A stretch of DNA of 64,000 nucleotides, from contig NW_022985209.1 of assembly GCF_010093535.1 (NCBI RefSeq), positions 415,499 through 479,498 on the forward strand, in the 5' to 3' direction. Numbering within the stretch: the stretch's first letter is position 1; every line of letters starts with the position of its first letter. Made by a program: the position numbers and the translations under genes. Below are positions 61,437 to 64,000 of the stretch, in pieces. The DNA comes from Lindgomyces ingoldianus (lineage: Eukaryota; Ascomycota; Dothideomycetes; Pleosporales; Lindgomycetaceae). The notes under the pieces were generated by a model. The model made no database searches and was not told the origin of the DNA. It saw nothing but the letters and a program-made list of their open reading frames with translations.

Positions 61437-61655
61437 CTATAGTAATAGTAATTACTATTACTATAGTAATTACTATGCAACTTTTTAGCCCTAGTAATAG
61501 TAATTACTATTACTAGGTATGTATAGTAATAGTAATTACTATTACTAGGTAAGTATAGTAATAGTAATTACTATTACTAGGTATATATAGTAATAGTAAT
61601 TACTATTACTATTACTATAGTAATTACTATAGTAATCTAGTAATTACTATTTACT
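61437..61655. repeat. Subterminal palindromic repeats of the hAT element
   Basis: Five copies of the self-complementary core AGTAATAGTAATTACTATTA, spaced by short GG-TA-GTATA linkers. Subterminal repeats of this kind are where hAT transposases bind. Their perfection contrasts with the decay of all neighbours. Confidence 0.85.
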
Positions 61656-61729
61656 AAAAATAGTATAAAAGTATAACATAAGTCTTAATTAGTTATTTAA
61701 AATTTATAGCACTTATAACTTTGTTTTTA

Positions 61730-61960
61730 TTAATTTACTTAGACTACTATCTTTTAATAAACTAGGTAAACTAAGTAAAATAATTCAACTAAATAATCTA
61801 ATCTAACTAAATAATTTAAATAATCTAAATAATCTAAATAACTTAAGTAAACTAAGTAACTTAAATAAGCTAAATAATTAAATAACTTAAATACTTTAAA
61901 TAACTTAAATAAACTAAATAACTTTAATAACTTTAATAAACTAGATAACTTAAATAAAAA
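61730..61960. repeat. Degenerate 9-bp tandem array
   Basis: About two dozen imperfect units near TAAATAACT (TAAATAATC, TAAGTAACT, TAAATAAGC and similar) lie between the subterminal repeats and the transposase stop codon, so in the 3' non-coding part of the hAT element. Confidence 0.7.
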
Positions 61961-62055
61961 AAATAACTAAAGTAAAAGAAATAACTAAAATAAAGAAGAA
62001 AAAAGAAAAAATTATATTACTAAAATAAACTAAATAGTTTTTATTTATAGTTTTA

Positions 62056-64000
62056 CTATATATAACTACTATTATTACTAGTAGTACTATTATAACTAGA
62101 GACGCTAGTAGTACTTTTATTTTCTAAATCTTCTAAATCTTCTTCATCTTCTATATTTATTTTTTGTTTTTGTTTTCCTTTAGAACTACTAGGTAAAGTA
62201 TTTAATTCTTTATTTAATTCTTCTTTAAATAATAAATTATCATTAATAAGTTCTTCTTCGTCTTCTATAGAACCTAGTTCTTTTAAAATAATTAGTTTTT
62301 TAATAGTACTAGGAAGTAGTCTATTTCTAGATTTTGTTACTATATTACCTACTTTAGAAAAAGTAGATTCAGAAGGCGTAGAAGTAGCTAAAATAGCTAA
62401 ATAGTCTTTAGCTATATTATATATAATAGGAAATCTATTTTTATTAGCATTATAATAATTTTGTATACTAATATTTTTAGCTATTCTAGCTTCGCTTAAA
62501 TATAATTCTACTTCATCTATATTATTTTCTATACTATTAGATATTAAAAATAAATTATCATCGCTACTATTATTACTACTAATATTATCTAAATCGATAT
62601 TACTACTAAAACAAGTATTATTATTATTACTAGTTTCTAGTAAAATATAATTTTCTTTATATGTTTTATAAATATCTTTAAAAAAATTTTTTATATTATT
62701 AATTAATTCTATATTAAATTCTAGGCTATAAAATATATCTATTTTAAAGTGTGGATCTAAAATAGTAATAAGATATAAGTTTTTTAAAATTGTAATATTA
62801 CTATTATTTAAAGGGAAATAACTTAATAATTTATCTATAGCTTGTTTTAATCCTTCTTTAAGTAAAGAATCTTCTATTATACTTTTAATACTTTTAAGTT
62901 TACTATATAGTTGGCTAATATATACTATAGTATAACTATTACTAGTAGAACCTTGTAATTTAATAGTAGGCTTTTTAAAGAACTCTAATATATCTACTAT
63001 TTTAGTAATATAATCCCAATCACTATCTTTTATATTAAAAGAATCTAGATTTAAATCCTTTTTTTTAGAATTAGATAAAGTATTAGCTTTATATAGTACT
63101 ATATTAATTTCATCTTTAAAATAAAGAAGTCTTTCTAGCATATTATAAGTAGATAACCACCTAGTAGTATTATCTTTTATTAAAATTTCAGGTCCTATAT
63201 TATTTAGTCTATTATTTTTTACTACTTTTTTAAAATTATTTTTTAAAAAGTGATTATATTTAAATTTATTAATAAAGCTTCTAATTAAAATAGGTAGCTC
63301 TTTTCTACTATTAATTAAATCTATACTATTATTATAGTCTTGTACTATAATATTTATATTATTATTAAACTTTTTAGTATTATTAATAGTAAAAAACGTA
63401 TAGTCTAGAAAACTATTACTAACTAAATTTAAAACATGTGCTGCACACTTAACATCTATTATCTTATAATTAAATTTGTTACTATATTTATCTTTTATTA
63501 ATTTTATAGTAGAATTTATAGCGGACGCATTATCTCTAGTTATACTAATTAAATTCTTTCTTATATTAAATTCTTTTAGTATATTATTTATTATAGAATA
63601 TAAAATAGCACTATTATAAGAGCTAAAATTATTTAAATCTTCAAACCCTATTAAATAGCTTTTTAATATAAAGTTATTATCTATATAGTGTAAAGTTATT
63701 GCTAAGAAATCTATATTATTACTAGATCTCCACTCGTCTATAGTAATAGAAAATTTACTATTATTTTTACTTAATAAAACTTTTAGTTTATTTATTTCTA
63801 AATTATAAAAAGTATCTAATTCTTTTCTTATAGTAGTTCTACCTATAACAGGTAAGTCGTCTTTTAAATACGTAAGTAGTTTATTAAAACTAGTACTTTC
63901 TATAATACTAAAAGGTAAATTATTATTTAATATAAAAGATAATAAATAAGTCTTATATTCTTCTTTACTAAAAAATATAAAACTAGGTCTTTTTCTAATA
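62056..64000 (-). CDS. hAT-family transposase, 5' end beyond window
   Basis: Minus-strand frame of 648 codons with no stop up to the window edge. The first Met in it is at 63141 but homology continues upstream, so the start lies outside. Cut-and-paste transposase of the RNase-H-like hAT class. Seen in order: LPFSIIE near 63900; SITIDEW near 63735-63755 (first catalytic Asp); ITLHYID near 63690; TRDNAS near 63525-63540 (second Asp region); CAAHVLNL near 63430-63455, the hAT C-x2-H-x-LNL signature; TRWLSTYNMLERL near 63130-63165; and the C-terminal dimerisation region with RFPIIYNIAKDYLAILATS and SESTFSKVGNIV at about 62330-62435. The N-terminal BED finger would lie beyond the window. Very AT-rich, Asn/Lys/Ile/Ser-rich coding; YCR sites such as TCA and TCG persist, unlike RIPped neighbours. 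The acidic, Ser/Asn-rich tail (62059-62200) is probably disordered. Confidence 0.9.
   Translation of the reverse strand, partial: IRKRPSFIFFSKEEYKTYLLSFILNNNLPFSIIESTSFNKLLTYLKDDLPVIGRTTIRKELDTFYNLEINKLKVLLSKNNSKFSITIDEWRSSNNIDFLAITLHYIDNNFILKSYLIGFEDLNNFSSYNSAILYSIINNILKEFNIRKNLISITRDNASAINSTIKLIKDKYSNKFNYKIIDVKCAAHVLNLVSNSFLDYTFFTINNTKKFNNNINIIVQDYNNSIDLINSRKELPILIRSFINKFKYNHFLKNNFKKVVKNNRLNNIGPEILIKDNTTRWLSTYNMLERLLYFKDEINIVLYKANTLSNSKKKDLNLDSFNIKDSDWDYITKIVDILEFFKKPTIKLQGSTSNSYTIVYISQLYSKLKSIKSIIEDSLLKEGLKQAIDKLLSYFPLNNSNITILKNLYLITILDPHFKIDIFYSLEFNIELINNIKNFFKDIYKTYKENYILLETSNNNNTCFSSNIDLDNISSNNSSDDNLFLISNSIENNIDEVELYLSEARIAKNISIQNYYNANKNRFPIIYNIAKDYLAILATSTPSESTFSKVGNIVTKSRNRLLPSTIKKLIILKELGSIEDEEELINDNLLFKEELNKELNTLPSSSKGKQKQKINIEDEEDLEDLENKSTTSVSSYNSTTSNNSSYI

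Larger units (their letters stand above)
61422..64000 (-). mobile_element. hAT transposon, left part, apparently intact
   Basis: Begins CAGGGTTGCCG, a typical hAT terminus, directly after GCTTAAGC (61414-61421), the presumed 8-bp target copy. It contains subterminal palindromic repeats, a 9-bp tandem array and a transposase frame that stays open to the window edge. It interrupts a family A pogo element. The other end lies beyond 64000. Confidence 0.9.

Noticed and set aside
61437..61655. CRISPR-like regular repeats
   Set aside because: Palindromic repeats with only short linkers and no unique spacers, next to a hAT terminus in a eukaryotic genome.

Overview
The window looks like an AT-rich heterochromatic block of a filamentous ascomycete genome (Pezizomycotina; a dothideomycete-like host is only an inference). 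It is mostly a nest of transposons degraded by repeat-induced point mutation (RIP), with two short islands of normal base composition. Genes have roughly 50-bp introns with fungal branch points. Almost every element carries C-to-T and G-to-A decay that turns Gln, Arg and Trp codons into stops.

Layout: 1-2778, a tandem repeat and two Fot1/pogo-derived elements in inverted orientation. 3320-9168, a Ty1/copia element whose 3' LTR holds a 550-base N gap. 9624-10640, a fold-back pogo derivative. About 11430-14330, island 1, with a gene for an AA9-type lytic polysaccharide monooxygenase (minus strand, three exons). 14771-16863, a full-length RIPped Fot1/pogo element carrying a solo LTR with a 21-bp minisatellite. 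17740-18168, a 429-bp miniature terminal-repeat element. 19265-35421, a four-level nest: an old gypsy-like gag-protease remnant, then a copia solo LTR, then a minus-strand Ty3/gypsy, then a plus-strand chromodomain gypsy (chromovirus). 35422-41551, further pogo derivatives, solo LTRs and a 1.48-kb non-autonomous LTR element. 42281-50916, a second nest: full-length pogo element, fold-back pogo element, second chromovirus copy. About 52345-55680, island 2, with a lightly damaged pogo transposase pseudogene and a gene for a small secreted cysteine-rich protein. 55690-61421, an LTR-element remnant and two more pogo copies. 61422-64000, the left part of a hAT transposon with an uninterrupted transposase frame, the only apparently intact transposase here.

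Target-site duplications were read directly for many insertions and fix the boundaries and the order of nesting: CCTGC, TATGT, ATATC, GCTGC/GCTAC, ACCTA, GTGCC, ATTCT, TTATT, CTATA, GTGGT, CTTTA, TTGCA/TCGCA, and TA for the pogo families. The two secreted-protein genes sit alone in small islands between RIPped repeats, the arrangement known for host-interaction genes of plant-associated ascomycetes; that role is inferred, not shown. No rRNA gene, CRISPR array or convincing tRNA gene was seen.
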